DNA of 64,000 nucleotides from Dermacentor variabilis. Its lineage: Eukaryota; Arthropoda; Arachnida; Ixodida; Ixodidae. Position numbers and translations under genes: made by a program. The notes beneath the pieces are model-generated. The model made no database searches, was not told the origin of the DNA, and was given only the letters and a program-made list of their open reading frames with translations. Positions 24,447 through 36,064 of the stretch are shown piece by piece. The first letter of the stretch is position 1; each line of letters opens with the position of its first letter. The stretch covers positions 109,338,622 through 109,402,621 of the forward strand of contig NC_134570.1 in NCBI RefSeq assembly GCF_050947875.1. Reading direction: 5' to 3'.

Positions 24447-25164
24447 AATATAAATGACAGGAAATGGCATAATCAAAGCAACGCTGTCCGGAATACAATA
24501 TTGTTACGGTTTGTGACAAACGATGGATAGAAAGATTTTACGAAGAACGCAGTGGTGACAGGCGAACCCTGCTCGTTATTTTATAGTGTTAACCGCGTTT
24601 GAACCACAACAGAAGGTCTATATTCTTGCGTATGTTGTTATCATTGTAAGCTGTGCTTGCGTTATAAAGAGGAACGCCGGATCAGCTGAATTCAGGAGGT
24701 CCAGAACGGAGTGGTGAGAGGCGGCTTGTACAGTTTCTCAGCTCCGAGAATAGAGAGGTCGAACAGGAGCACTCCGCGAAGAAAGTCAGTGAGATACCCA
24801 CGCGGAGTGGAAGAGCGACGTCAGGAAGGTGTCGGGAAGCGAGGGCGAATGCCAAGAAGCGCGCACCAGCGCATCGGCTTCGCCGGTATACACTCCTCGA
24901 CATCTTTCGACCGTGATCGGAGCAGTGACTTCTCCGTTTTGCCAACGAACAATTCGAGCGGCCGGTATTACAGCATGGCTTCGAGTGCGTGAGGCGGTCA
25001 CGGTATTTTACAGCGAAGCTGCCAAGGACAGTTCCGAAATGGCTCTCATGCGACGGCGTGCAGAGGCGTAGTGTATATCAAATGAATACGGCATATGTGC
25101 AGGAGCTGGGGAATGCGTTTTAAAACTAAATGACCAATGAATATAAAGTACCTATTTTTATTTT
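24447..25164. other. No gene seen
   Basis: Overlapping ORFs of 71-93 codons on opposite strands at 24682-25071, none with a motif. Nothing else recognised. Confidence 0.45.
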
Positions 25165-25265
25165 TCTGTTACCTTTTTCCCTTATCCCCAGCGTTGGGTA
25201 GCAAAACGGACGCTCGTCTCGTTGGCTTCCCTGCATTCCCGATTTTTTGTTTTCTCTCTCTTTCC
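25165..25265 (+). repeat. Dispersed module (GTAGGGTAGC family)
   Basis: Order: TTTCCCTTATCCCCAGCGTT, GGGTAGCAAAACGGACGCTC, GTCTCGTTGGCTTCCCTGCA, then a TCTCTCTTTCC pyrimidine tail. This is one of the better copies. Confidence 0.65.
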
Positions 25266-26090
25266 TCAAATGCGTGTGCAAAGTGTGGGACCGCTTGTGG
25301 TTGGTTGCACCAGCGTTTGGTTGAGGGGCTTTCGCAATCTAAGCAATCAGTGTCGGCCCGTAAGATGTATTAGCGAAGTGTCGGTGCGTACGATCGACGT
25401 CGTAGAACACGCAGGTATGACAGCGCACCTTCCGCCTGTTGGTCACAGTAGAAGAGAGAAAAATCTCGCGTCCTTACGGACGTTAAGATTTACCTGTCAT
25501 AGTTAAATCACAGATTTTGCCGCACAACAATGCCGAAGTACTCGTCACATTTCTCCTTTTTAAGTTTTTCGTACGATGCGTTGTCTCTGCCCATGTATGA
25601 ATGGGCCAGGGCAAAGGGCCTTTCGAGTCACCGAAAATTGTTCTTAATACACTAGCGTAAGTGTTACTCGGTATTATGCCTTGTTCTCATCAATGTGTTA
25701 TTTTCCCCGTTTAGCAAGTGCAGATATATGTCTTGCCGCCTGAGTGCTACCGACGTGATGAGCCAGACGCTAAACGCGCGACATTCTGTGACATTCTGAC
25801 TATGCGACATTCTCACGAGCACGGTGAAAGCGGCGGCTAGCAAATGGGTAGTCACGCGCTCTGAAATATAAACAGTGGGCGCCAGATCAAACCACGAATG
25901 CATAGGCGCAATATGCATAAATCCAATACAGCCTACGCCCACGCACTGACAAAGCAGCAAAGAATTCCGGGCTCTCTTCTTTATTCATATATAGAAACAC
26001 GGGAAAGTAGGCAACGTCATAGCTAGCTACCCCAAAATCCCCATTTCTTACTCATCAGCATCATAACCACCACCACCATCCGTCATCATC
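25266..26090. other. No gene seen
   Basis: Chance ORFs only. Nothing recognised. Confidence 0.45.
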
Positions 26091-26308
<218 letters not shown>

Positions 26309-26985
26309 CATTCATGTTTTTCAGTGACCACCCTGAAAATATTTTGAAGATTGACATGAAGCATGTAGGCGTTCTTCTACAGAAAACCAGCCCACAATTC
26401 AGACAAATGCAATAGTACCGATTAAAATTAAACAAAATGAAGAGGAAAAAAAGAGAAGTGTATTTTTATCCTAACCGTGAGTTCTAGGCTGAGTTCGCCT
26501 TTTACGTTGCGATGGTCCGCAGCGTTTTCTTGGCGAACCAACACCGTCCAAATTCCAGGAAATCCTCGACCAAGCTCGCTTAAGCCCCAAGGACGCCCAC
26601 GGCCTACGCCGGACGGGATAAGGATTTAGCCACGACTCACCGCCGTGCGCCGCCGAATCCCCGACAACCGCAGGCGGCCGGATCTATCAACCACAGCCCT
26701 GTTCCATTTTATTAGCAGCACCTCGGCAAAGGCACGCACTGCGCAGCGGAAAGTTGGCCCAGATGCGCATCGGGATTCGCGGGGGTCAATTAACCTTCGC
26801 GCTACGCTTACGCCCCCAATCGATCTGCCACAAACTTAAATGCAATCGGTTGGCGAGACCGGTTGGTAAAAAAAATGACCACTAGCCATTGTCACCGGTG
26901 CTGCCGCCGGAATAACAGCGCGAAGAGGACGTAGCCTGAGAAAGCGTGAGCTTAGAAACGAAGCTGTAACGAATTCGACTATGCT
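26309..26985. other. No gene seen
   Basis: AT-rich until about 26460, then GC-rich. Nothing recognised. Confidence 0.45.
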
Positions 26986-27132
26986 GTTCATGATTGTGTT
27001 GCGCTTAGTGTTACACTGACGGAATTAATGGACGAACATAAACAACAAGGGGTCACGTACGTGCGCGTCCTGTTCCTTATGTTCGTCCATTAATTCCGTC
27101 AGTGTGACACTCAGCGCAATACAATCACGAAC
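26986..27132. mobile_element. Foldback element, 56-bp arms
   Basis: The arms 26986-27041 and 27077-27132 are inverted copies with four mismatches; the core CACTGACGGAATTAATGGAC and its complement match exactly. The loop is 35 nt. The near-identical direct repeats CGACTATGCTGTT (26976-26988) and CGATTATGCTGTT (27169-27181) lie on either side and could mark an insertion. No ORF. Confidence 0.85.
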
Positions 27133-29645
27133 GTCCACCAACAAGTCCTGTTAATTGCTTTGCTAAATCGATTATGCTGTTTTCATTTGGAGATCTGGTT
27201 TAGAGTGCTCATTTTTTTCGTCCCACGGAGTGACAAGTTTTCAAACTAATTCCTTCGAGTGCGTACACCACAGACCTTCAATACCTCGTCATAGATACGA
27301 GGCATTACCTGAGACAATGCAACAACATCGGCGCGGGGAAGGCTGTGCTGCTGCTTCACAGGCCTACCACCGCGGCAACTCACCAACGGCAATAAAGGAA
27401 AAGTGGCCGTCACCTATCGACCGCATACAGTGTGTTGGCGAAAGAGAACGCCTTTGTTCTAAGAAAGCGTCGTCCACAGACACCTCAGCTGGAGCGCGCA
27501 TACGGCCCCGTCAATGTGCTGCGCAGTCGAAGACTCTGCAAGTGTTCCGAGGCGGCACGGGAGTGCCCAGAGCTTCGATGATACGTGCAGTACCAGATAA
27601 AGTTACTGCCAGCAGCTTCAGCCCCAAAGCGACGGTCCCTCCCGCTTTAGAGCTGCGATGCTCGTTCGTTTCATTTCTTTTTTCGTTTTCTATTTCTCTT
27701 GGGGCTGTTATGCACTACAGAGAGAGGAAGGCAAAAAACAAAATATAGTTACAGAATAACATGTAATCAAGAGACATCAGGGGAAATGATGACTGACAGC
27801 GGACTTAAACACTGATTCGCTCCTAATGGAAAGGACCGTCCCGAGACTCCGTCGAGGACAAGTGACTGTCTCCCACGGGTAAAAAAAAGCACACACACAC
27901 ACACACTAGTCTGCATTGACCCAATAAAATTGGCTGACAAAAAAGCAAAGCCATTTTCTGTCGGATCTCCACCCGAGGTCCCGCGTTCCATGCGGTCTAC
28001 ACCCTGACTTGACCCAATTTTCAAATGTCGCACATGGATATAAGTAGCATTCACGAATGGCTACTTACTTAAGGCCGGGTATCCCGAATGGGAAGCTTGG
28101 GGGCGCAAGAAAGTGATGGGACACGTTCTCTACGAATCTACTCGTTCTAGTGCGCAAAGGACAGTACTCTGCACCAGGCTTGCCAGAATCGACAACCGTC
28201 ATCGTACGAAAAGCAGGATTATCGGACCGTACCGTCTGTCGACTTCAAACAGAGATGTTTTAAAAGCCCCAGTGTGTTTTCAAAATAAGTTAACACTGTG
28301 TGAACCACTGTAATCATTGACAGGAGCTCTATCCCGTCTTGCATTGACACATTCTTTTCATATCTTCTCTTTCTCCTATTCTCTTCTTCCTCTTTTCCTT
28401 TCTCCAATCTCCTTCCCCCAGTTTCTCTATCACGCCCCGAACTGAAGAAAAGTTACATTTGATCATTACAACGATACATGCGGCTATACAACTTTTTTAA
28501 TATAACATTCGAACTAGAGACAAAAATACATTGCACATTATGACGCAACACAGGAATAAAATTTGTTTGCCTACTCCGATAACAATCCGCGAGGGACACT
28601 CATTAACGTTGTTTGTTAACCTTTTTAGCCTTCATCTTTTTCATTACCATTTTTCCATTAATCTTTTTCTAGCCGCAATTGCGTTGATATGCAGGATTTT
28701 AGGAAGGACGCATAACAAGAAGTAATTTCCATCCTTCCAAGAAAGACACTCCTCAGTCGTATTAAGAAATGAGTGCACGACTAGCGCCAGCGTCATTATT
28801 CTTGGCTACGCTGCATGTTTCCGCAAACAGCCTCTGAAATGCTGCACACGACTGATTGTTAAGGAGACGCGCACTGTAAAGACATACAATGATCTTACAC
28901 CCATGAATTTCAATGAGGAGCGCAGTTATCTTAAGTTATGATGCATCACCGCAGAATATTTATTCTTGTGCACCCGCAAACAAGGTATACGATCTACATA
29001 TTTCTGCATAAGCTCGAACATTAACCAAGCCCGTACTGAAAAAGGAAATAAAAAACATGTCGAAAGTTATAAGTAAAAACATATCCGAGTGGTGCGGCGA
29101 CGGAAATGCAATATATTTTTTTTATAATCAGAGGGAAAACAAAAAATACATACAAAAAATGTGCATCGTGAGAAGTTAGTCATTCGTAATCTTGACAACA
29201 CAACACGCACGCGAGAAACCCTCACATAGTACACGGGGCGATATTGCATTTACATAGATGGAGGGCGGTAGGAAGCTTGTTCCTTCCGCTTATTCTGCAT
29301 ATTACACTTCTTAAGGAAGGCAGGTTTTCGCATTACAGTCTGTTGCGTTGCATCTCGCCGAACCACAGCTTCGTGCACAACCGCGATACCGACCTGCTTC
29401 CCGTTTGTTCGTCGAACTTTCATTCAAGTGTACAATTCACCTCTCTGTCTTTTTGTCTCTCTCTGTATCTCTTTCCATGCCCCACGGCGACACAGTGGCG
29501 CTGTTGAGCATAAGGTCGCCAGTTCAGTCTTTCCATTTTATATTTAAATGAAGTGAACAGAACCCATGAGATGACTGTGATCAGTCAAGCGACAATTCTA
29601 GGTAACACTCAAGAAGCACTGAGATTAGCTGGTGGCGGTTACGTA
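27133..29645. other. No gene recognised over 2.5 kb; contains a 172-codon ORF
   Basis: The ORF at 27230-27748 (plus) has an unremarkable N-terminal part and ends in a Phe/Ser-rich run that could be mistaken for a membrane segment; no family is recognised and I treat it as unproven. A short (CA)n lies at 27890-27906. A pyrimidine-rich stretch at 28350-28420 resembles the lead-in of the GTAGGGTAGC module but lacks its core. The rest is AT-rich. Confidence 0.4.
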
Positions 29646-30145
29646 TGGCGAGGCTGAGCGTGACCGTGCGAGTCATATCTTTAAAGCGACCTGCAATGAG
29701 TAGAGTCAGCCGCGCAGGCCCAATCTTCTGGAAAACGATCTGCGAAAAGTACAAAATCTAGGTACAAAGATAAGTATAAAGTCGAGGGCTCATAGCTTCC
29801 TATGCTCTATGTTGTCGCCGCTTACTTCGCCTCGAAGTGAAAGGACAGCACGAAGGACAATTCGCTTGCTGCTGCTACTGCTGCTCTTCCGTACGCCAGC
29901 GTTTCGACAGCGACTTTTCGCGGTCATCGAGTGGGATGTGCTTCTGTTTGCCTGTGCGCGCATGACCATGCTTGCTAATTAAGTTACTAAAAGAATGTTT
30001 GCAAGTTTATGCGGTCGACAAAACTACTATCCTTACCTCGTATAGCCGTCTACTAATTTGCTATTGCAATCGACGCTTGGCCTTTTGGGCAGAACTGAGA
30101 CTTTTTGTCTTGATTTTGCGTTCACGTGCAGCTGTCCAACATGGC
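29646..30145 (+). repeat. Dispersed repeat family, copy B (uninterrupted)
   Basis: Matches copy A (3.48-4.03 kb) in order: ATCTTTAAAGCGACCTGCAA, GCACGAAGGACAATTCGCTT, GCTAATTAAGTTACTAAAAG, TTTGCAAGTTTATGCGGTCG and ACTATCCTTACCTCG. It lacks the foldback found inside copy A and so shows the empty site. Identity is roughly 70-75 percent by eye. No coding content. Confidence 0.6.
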
Positions 30146-30241
30146 GTGCCGTGTTCGCGAGAATGCTCTTAGTGGTGTACGCGGAACGTCCATTCTGCGT
30201 TCGCCGTCGCCGCCCGAAGTGAGATGCATGTGACCGGGACA

Positions 30242-30476
<235 letters not shown>

Positions 30477-30885
30477 AATCCGGAACGTGACAACGGCCCC
30501 GCAAATGCAGCTGATGTGTCTGTATAGTTACTATTGCAAAAATATAAACATTTCTATGGAGGGTATTTAGGCATACACATATAAGACATGTATCACCTGA
30601 AGACACAGATGTGATGAAAGGTTCTTCTTTTTACGACTCATGAAGAATTATCCTCAGCGAGTACATCAATGGCTGTTGCCATTAAAGTACGACATTCCGT
30701 TGAAATATGCGCAACTCATCAAAGCACGGCAACGGAATGTCGCGATTGCGATGTCCGTGTTTATTTTCCAGTGACAAAAAACACCCTAAAGCGCGTGCTT
30801 CTCCGCATTCGGAAATGACTTCTTGCAGAGAAGAGAAATACGAAACTTCACAAAGGCGTGGCCCTGCGAAGCTCCGTATTGATAG
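30477..30885. other. No gene seen
   Basis: AT-rich, no features up to the left end of the TIR element. Confidence 0.45.
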
Positions 30886-31234
30886 ACAGTTTTAGTATAG
30901 CGTAAAATGCTTGCGTTAGCGTTAGCGTGCGACGCAACGCTAACGCAAAGAAAGGCTGCACTGCGCGGCACAAGGTAGTGCTTTAGAATAGTGGAACGGA
31001 GAAAAGCGCTAACGTTAACGCAAACATGTACAGCGCCATCTAGATGTAAAAACACAAAGTACTGGAAAGCCAAATCCACACGAAATGTCGAGCTTATCCA
31101 ATGCCGAATCTGCAAGTGTGTCCCTAAGTCAAGCTTATCCAAAGCCACAGTCGCTGCGTTAATTACGCATGCAGGTGTTTGGTTTCAGTATTGTTTTGTC
31201 GAGAGTCGCGAAACACACTATTCTTAGCATGCCG

Positions 31235-31316
31235 TGATCGAGTGTTCTGTGGGACCCATATTACCTGTCCTTTTTAAGTTGGGATGACATAGACGCCCTC
31301 ATGCTTCGGGAATGAG
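31235..31316. repeat. 82-bp target duplication, left copy
   Basis: Identical to 32235-32316 except at two positions (31238 T/C, 31292 G/A). It lies directly against the 3' tail of the nested LINE. Confidence 0.93.
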
Positions 31317-31468
31317 CTGATGATGATGATATGTGGGGTTTTATGCGCAAGGGCCACTCTTGGCCAAAGAGCGCCAAGCAATGTTTTAATGGAGTCAGTG
31401 ATGCAAATAATGATCAATGGCGTCGTGGTTGGCTATAACAATGGAACCTGGTTGTATAGTGGCCTAAA

Positions 31469-31508
<40 letters not shown>

Positions 31509-32234
31509 TGTCACAATGACTTTTCAGATGTACTGTGAATTTAAAAGATATGTTCTGATGGAAGGAGGGAATAAAATGTGTAAGTGCCAATAGCACTATT
31601 GCCTCAAAAGGCTCTTAAATGCAAGGGCCTGTAGGCACGTGCTCTACAAAATGCGACTATCGCAGTAGCAGCGTCTAGTAAGATGCTGTGCTACAAATCT
31701 CTTCGGCCTATAACTTGCAATTAATTAACATCTTGCAGAAAGTTAAAAAACTGACTTCCTGTGAAAAAATGGCTCAGCACCAAGCAACATTGCAGGATGA
31801 AAAGGAATGTTCTGTCGGTAGGCTAGAGGGAAGTGTTTTTTCCTTTCAGTTTCCATTTCTCTGCACTCCAGCAAGACATGGAGGACGGTTAGTATCTGGC
31901 CACATCTACAGCATACGGGAGGTTCGCTACCAGTCAAGGGATATGCGTGCCATACGTATGACCTATCCTGAGGCGGCAGAAAATGACATCGATTCGCCTT
32001 ATTTTCGTTATCGGTGGCGAATTTCCTAATTGTGGCTCGATAAAATGGAGTTTATTCGAGGTTTCGGTGTGCCACTTGTGTTGCCAATGCCTTCGAAGTT
32101 TTGCGCAAGAAAGTCTAAGTCTGAGGCAGGGATACTTACGGAACAGTTGCCAGCTTTCGTTGCAATGGATGTGGCAATTTCATCTGCAAGCATGTTGCCC
32201 TAAATGCCTCTGTGCCCAGGTACCCAACATACTA
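31317..32234 (-). pseudogene. 5'-truncated LINE (RNase H/C-terminal part) with 3' tail
   Basis: Minus-strand reading gives KIRRIDVIFCRLRIGHTYGT and HIPLTGSEPPVCCRCGQIL followed by TVLHVLLECRE, the C-terminal zinc-like C-x2-C-H-C block that follows RNase H in tick I-type LINEs; weaker RNase H end sequence lies upstream (32040-32220). The 3' UTR ends GGCGCTCTTTGGCCAAGAGT, then TGGCCCTTGCGCATAAAAC and a short (ATC)n tail at 31317-31331. The insertion is 918 bp and is framed by an 82-bp direct repeat. Frameshifts in the coding part and the 5' truncation make it inactive. A (TA)n tract at 31471-31505 lies inside the 3' UTR. Confidence 0.85.
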
Positions 32235-32316
32235 TGACCGAGTGTTCTGTGGGACCCATATTACCTGTCCTTTTTAAGTTGGGATGACATAAACGCCCTC
32301 ATGCTTCGGGAATGAG
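32235..32316. repeat. 82-bp target duplication, right copy
   Basis: Starts TGACCGAGTGTTCTGTGGGA and ends CTTCGGGAATGAG; abuts the truncated 5' end of the LINE. Confidence 0.93.
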
Positions 32317-32434
32317 AGCGACCGCGCAGGTTGTACGTGTCCTCAAGATCCGCTCAACATCGAGGCTATTGTGGAGGGGATGTTTCGCCGGCAATTTCGT
32401 TTCCAGAAAGCAGATTTCCCACTTCTTTCCACTT

Positions 32435-32536
32435 TTATGCAACGGACGCCCATCTTGACGTCTGTCCGAATGGGTTCAAGGCGAAAACCTCCTTCAGGAG
32501 GTTCATGTCGTCGTCGTTGGTAAAGCGCACACGCAT
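32435..32536 (-). pseudogene. Myb/SANT-like DNA-binding protein, N-terminal fragment
   Basis: The minus-strand frame from ATG (32534-32536) begins MRVRFTNDDDMNLLKEVFAL and continues NPFGQTSRWASVA before a stop at 32435-32437. The pattern (RFTNDDD, LLKEV, ALNPF, RW) matches the first helices of a Myb/SANT-like protein that I recall from arthropod, especially tick, proteomes; members are much longer and continue with an FTVRA-type block that is absent here. Only 33 codons remain. It lies inside the TIR element on the same strand as expected for its own gene. It could also be an unrelated captured fragment. No search was done. Confidence 0.45.
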
Positions 32537-33063
32537 TGTGACCACAGCACCGACCACACTACTTTGTTTTGCCGGGGAAGACGTGACATACATCGGCTTG
32601 ACATGCGCCTTTACACCAAGCGAACGAGCGAAATACACTTGGGCGCCATCTCGAGGCGGATACAGCAAACATGACCAAACCCTCTCGTTAAGCCTACTGC
32701 GCCGCTAATCGAGAACGTATGTCATAAACAAGGTCCATTTGTCACTTGTACGCCGCTGTCGAAACATCATCACACAAATCTAAAGCAAACGCGAGCATTA
32801 GTTGGGAACGAATGAGCCGAACAGTGGAGGCCAACGACTCGATAGATCCGAAACGGGCAGTTCTCACTTCGACTGGCGCCGCCATGTTGCCGTACGTACG
32901 TAAGGCTCCCCTTGCGTGCGTTAGCGTTCACCGCTAAATCCCGAAAATAGCGTACGTGCGTAACAGCTCCAGCACCATTTACGTACAGCGCATGCGCAGT
33001 GTGGTGCACGCCGCGCTAACGCTATCTCTTTGCGTTTGCTGATTTACGCTATACTAAAACTGT

Positions 33064-34080
33064 TTAATTTGTCGATGACAACCGCTCTAAGGTGCGCTTT
33101 GCTGCACACATACCCTTGATGTGGCGAAGCATTATGGCAATGATGGGAAATCTGAATTTCCACAACACCGGCCACGGCATGGCACTGTTACAGTCGGCTA
33201 GCGAGGTCAGTGACCTTCGAGCCTCCCGTGCTTTCCTGCGCCGAATCAGTTTTGTGAAGCTCACAATTCGCCCCACCAGCATCGACCAGACCGCGACGAG
33301 GCCCGACAGATATGCTGCGACGGGTCAATAAAGAAACTCCCTTCAGACTGACCATCACGTAGAGCCCACTAATTGATGCAAGGGGCCAACGTCGTCCATG
33401 GGAACGGTGTCGACATCAGGTTCTACAGATTGCCACGTGATTATGCCTTATGCGGGAGTGATCGCGCAACATTTGAGGTGGAGTCCGGCGGAACGGTGCG
33501 ACGTCATTGGTGGGATTTTGGGACTTATTCGACGATTACGATTGGCCGAGACGCAGTGATCCTATTTCCCTAGTCTAGTCACCTGGGAGAGAGGACTGTG
33601 TTAAAAGGGGACAGCTTTGATGCAATGAGTGTGCGCTGACGTGTGCTGACGTGCTCTCCCAGAAAGATGTCTGCTCTGACCTGTAGCTCAATGCTACGAG
33701 AACGATGTACTGCGCTCCGCGCTCCGGCCAGTACGAGTATCCCTTGTTCGGTATATAAGTCTGCCTCTGCTACGTGAATGAACCCCCCGTTACGTCTATC
33801 CAACCTCTCGACCTCGTACTCTTCACGAAAGAAGCAACCCTCGTCAAGAAGGCTCGGGCGACGGTGCGGGCCCGCCAAGCCTCCGTGTGACGCCCCGGCA
33901 GCGCAGGCCACCTACCCGTTACGAGACGCTCCAGCGGTGCAGGCTAGAGAGCGACGTTCAGTGGACGCCAGTCTTCGAGGCCACGACCTCCGAATCTTAC
34001 ACCAGTGGCTACGGCAGTCTGCTGCTGGGCCCGAGGTCGCCGGTGGGAGTCACTCAATAAGACGTGCCCCATAATCAGAT
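33064..34080 (+). other. Possible LTR or other repeat with a Pol II promoter
   Basis: Contains a TATA-type box (GGTATATAAGTCTG, near 33750) about 30 bp before a plausible start site, CpG-rich downstream sequence (GGGCGACGGTGCGGGCCCGC) and an AATAAG near 34054. The block around 33530-33720 (GATTGGCCGAGACGCAGTGA, CACCTGGGAGAGAGGAC) resembles, from memory, an LTR-like repeat frequent in tick transcripts. TG/CA ends and a partner copy are not found in the window. ORFs at 33092-33331 and 33778-34074 have no motif I know. Confidence 0.35.
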
Positions 34081-36039
34081 TGTGCTTTCGCCACGCAACA
34101 CTACGGAACTATATCTTTTTTTTTTTCAGTTGCAGAACGATTTACACACCTGAATGGGGGAAAGAAATTGAAGGAATAACTCTGTGGACATTCTCTTCTG
34201 TAAGCGAAGATAACATTTTATAAAACAGAAATCAGTAGTGAGAAGCCCTAGGAGAATAATTTATACGATGTATAATGTTATATATTCCGAAAACGTATAA
34301 CACGAAGATACTGTATGATGATTTTTTTAAATATATATAGATATAATCATTATGAAACACGTCGAAGACGAGGCCGAACTACGGCGTATAGTATAAGTAA
34401 GCAGAGAGGACGTAGAAATTATAAAATATAGCCCAGTGCTTTTCCATAATAAATTTCTTTAAGCGAACATATTAAAGCCACAGCCATAATTTACGTCTGG
34501 CATTAGGGGTAGTTTATTACAGCGCGTCCGCTTTCCAATCTGTTAAATTATTAACTGCAAAAGTGCGCTTGCGTTGTTGCGGTTAAAACGCGAGCCGCCG
34601 AAGTTTTATCTCGCAGAAAGTGCCATTTTTTTCTGACCAGGCAATACAGATACCCGTAAGAAGAAGAAGAAGAAGAAAAGAAAAACCGCTACGACCTGTA
34701 AAATCAAAGAACTAAAAGGCTTAATAATTACAAATTCATTGTTACCGTTGTTGTTGCTGTAGCTGCTCATCAAATGATGTTAACATGGAAAACGCCGGAA
34801 AGAGAGCACGCGACGTTCTGTGCCGCGCTATAAGGCAGCGAAACACCGCTGATGCACACAGACGGCGGAACACGCCTGGTAAACGCAATGAAAGAGAAGA
34901 CTGAGTAGCTCGATCATATTTCGAGTGTCTCTAAAATCACATCAAGGGCAACGCTGACTCCCGTTTTCACTAAACGTTAAACAACAATCGTAAGAAAGGA
35001 CAGACTAAGCAGTCCATAACTAAAAAAAGAAAAAAAAGTAAGAAAGGAGCGAGTGATGAGGTCTATGCGCGACGCGTCGACCCGCATCAGGACAGTGCGT
35101 TGTTTACGAACATTTTGTTTTGTTTTTCTCGAACTTTCGCGGGCGCGTTTCTGGATCCTCCAACTTAAGTGCGCATCCAAGATGCCCATCTGAGATAATA
35201 TTATCTATATATATATATATATATATATATTAGACGTATATAGCCAGACGTATATAGCCCCTTTTGCTCAAGGAACGCTAGGTTAACAAATAAAACCAAA
35301 AGCCGAAGACGAGCACAAATGCCAGATGCATGGCTCGTGCATCTCACAGCTCTGACGACGTACTGGCGCCCCGTAGAACTGAAAATGAGAAGAAAAAAAA
35401 AAAAGAGCTCCCCGCATTTTGGGAGGCGGCGCGGGCGCCCGGCCGCGGCCTGGAAAACAAGCCGAGAACCAAATTTGCGCTCGCGCGCGCTTATTAAAAC
35501 GTACTGCGCCAGCCCGAAGGCGCAGAACGCCAGCCCGCGTCCAATGGGCTTATCAGAATCCTGCCACAAAAAATAACTAGGACAAAAAAAAACAATGGAG
35601 GCTTCACATCTCTGGCAATCCCGGTGGCGAGACGGAAGAACCGGTCAACCTTCGTCCGCTGATGACGGCGCGGCAAACTTTCTTGGTCCAGGCAGCCACA
35701 CACCATGAAAGCGCGTTCCAGAGTTGGCCCATCTAGGAAGTGTCTGGAACCCTCCTTCTTCAACTTGAGGACCAGAGGAGTAGAATGACTTCGGTTACGG
35801 CGCTTCAGAACGCGGCACGCGAGCAAGAGCAACTTGAGCTGTGGCCGATTTCCAGGTTCTTAATGCAATTTATTTGCGTAATGTTTACAAATGCAATAGT
35901 AAGTGCCGTGGTCTCGCACATCACGACAGCTGAAGGCTTCGAGAGCGCCTCTGCTGTTCTCGAAGTCAACCGCACTGAGCGACCGTCTGTGACACAGCGC
36001 TAAGGGTGCGACTAAGCCCGCTACTCTAGCACAACTATC
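34081..36039. other. No gene recognised over about 2 kb
   Basis: AT-rich, with a (TA)n tract at 35202-35230, GAA-rich run at 34660-34680 and a GC-rich block at 35415-35500. ORFs of 85-122 codons around 35201-35832 lie on both strands without motifs. Confidence 0.45.
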
Positions 36040-36064
36040 CATCCGTCCGTCCGTCCGTCCGTCC
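36040..36064. repeat. (TCCG)n microsatellite
   Basis: Six units of TCCG on the plus strand. Confidence 0.9.

Larger units (their letters stand above)
30886..33063 (-). mobile_element. TIR element (DNA transposon-like) with a nested LINE
   Basis: The ends are exact inverted copies over 21 bp: ACAGTTTTAGTATAGCGTAA at 30886 and its complement ending at 33063. Just inside, both ends carry GCGTTAGCGTT/AACGCTAACGC blocks and a CGCATGCGC- or GCGCCATCT-type sequence. If the nested LINE and one copy of its target duplication are removed, the element is about 1.18 kb. On the minus strand it holds a Myb/SANT-like coding fragment (32435-32536). I do not see a clear target duplication at its outer edges (left flank TTGATAG, right flank TTAATTT), so the superfamily is undecided; Harbinger-type elements encode a Myb-like protein, which makes that one possibility. 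Confidence 0.65.

Noticed and set aside
27230..27748. 172-codon ORF with a hydrophobic C-terminal run
   Set aside because: The hydrophobic run comes from T-rich DNA; no family resemblance.
30876..33073. Target-site duplication for the TIR element
   Set aside because: Flanks TTGATAG and TTAATTT do not match at 2-9 bp; I could not support a duplication.
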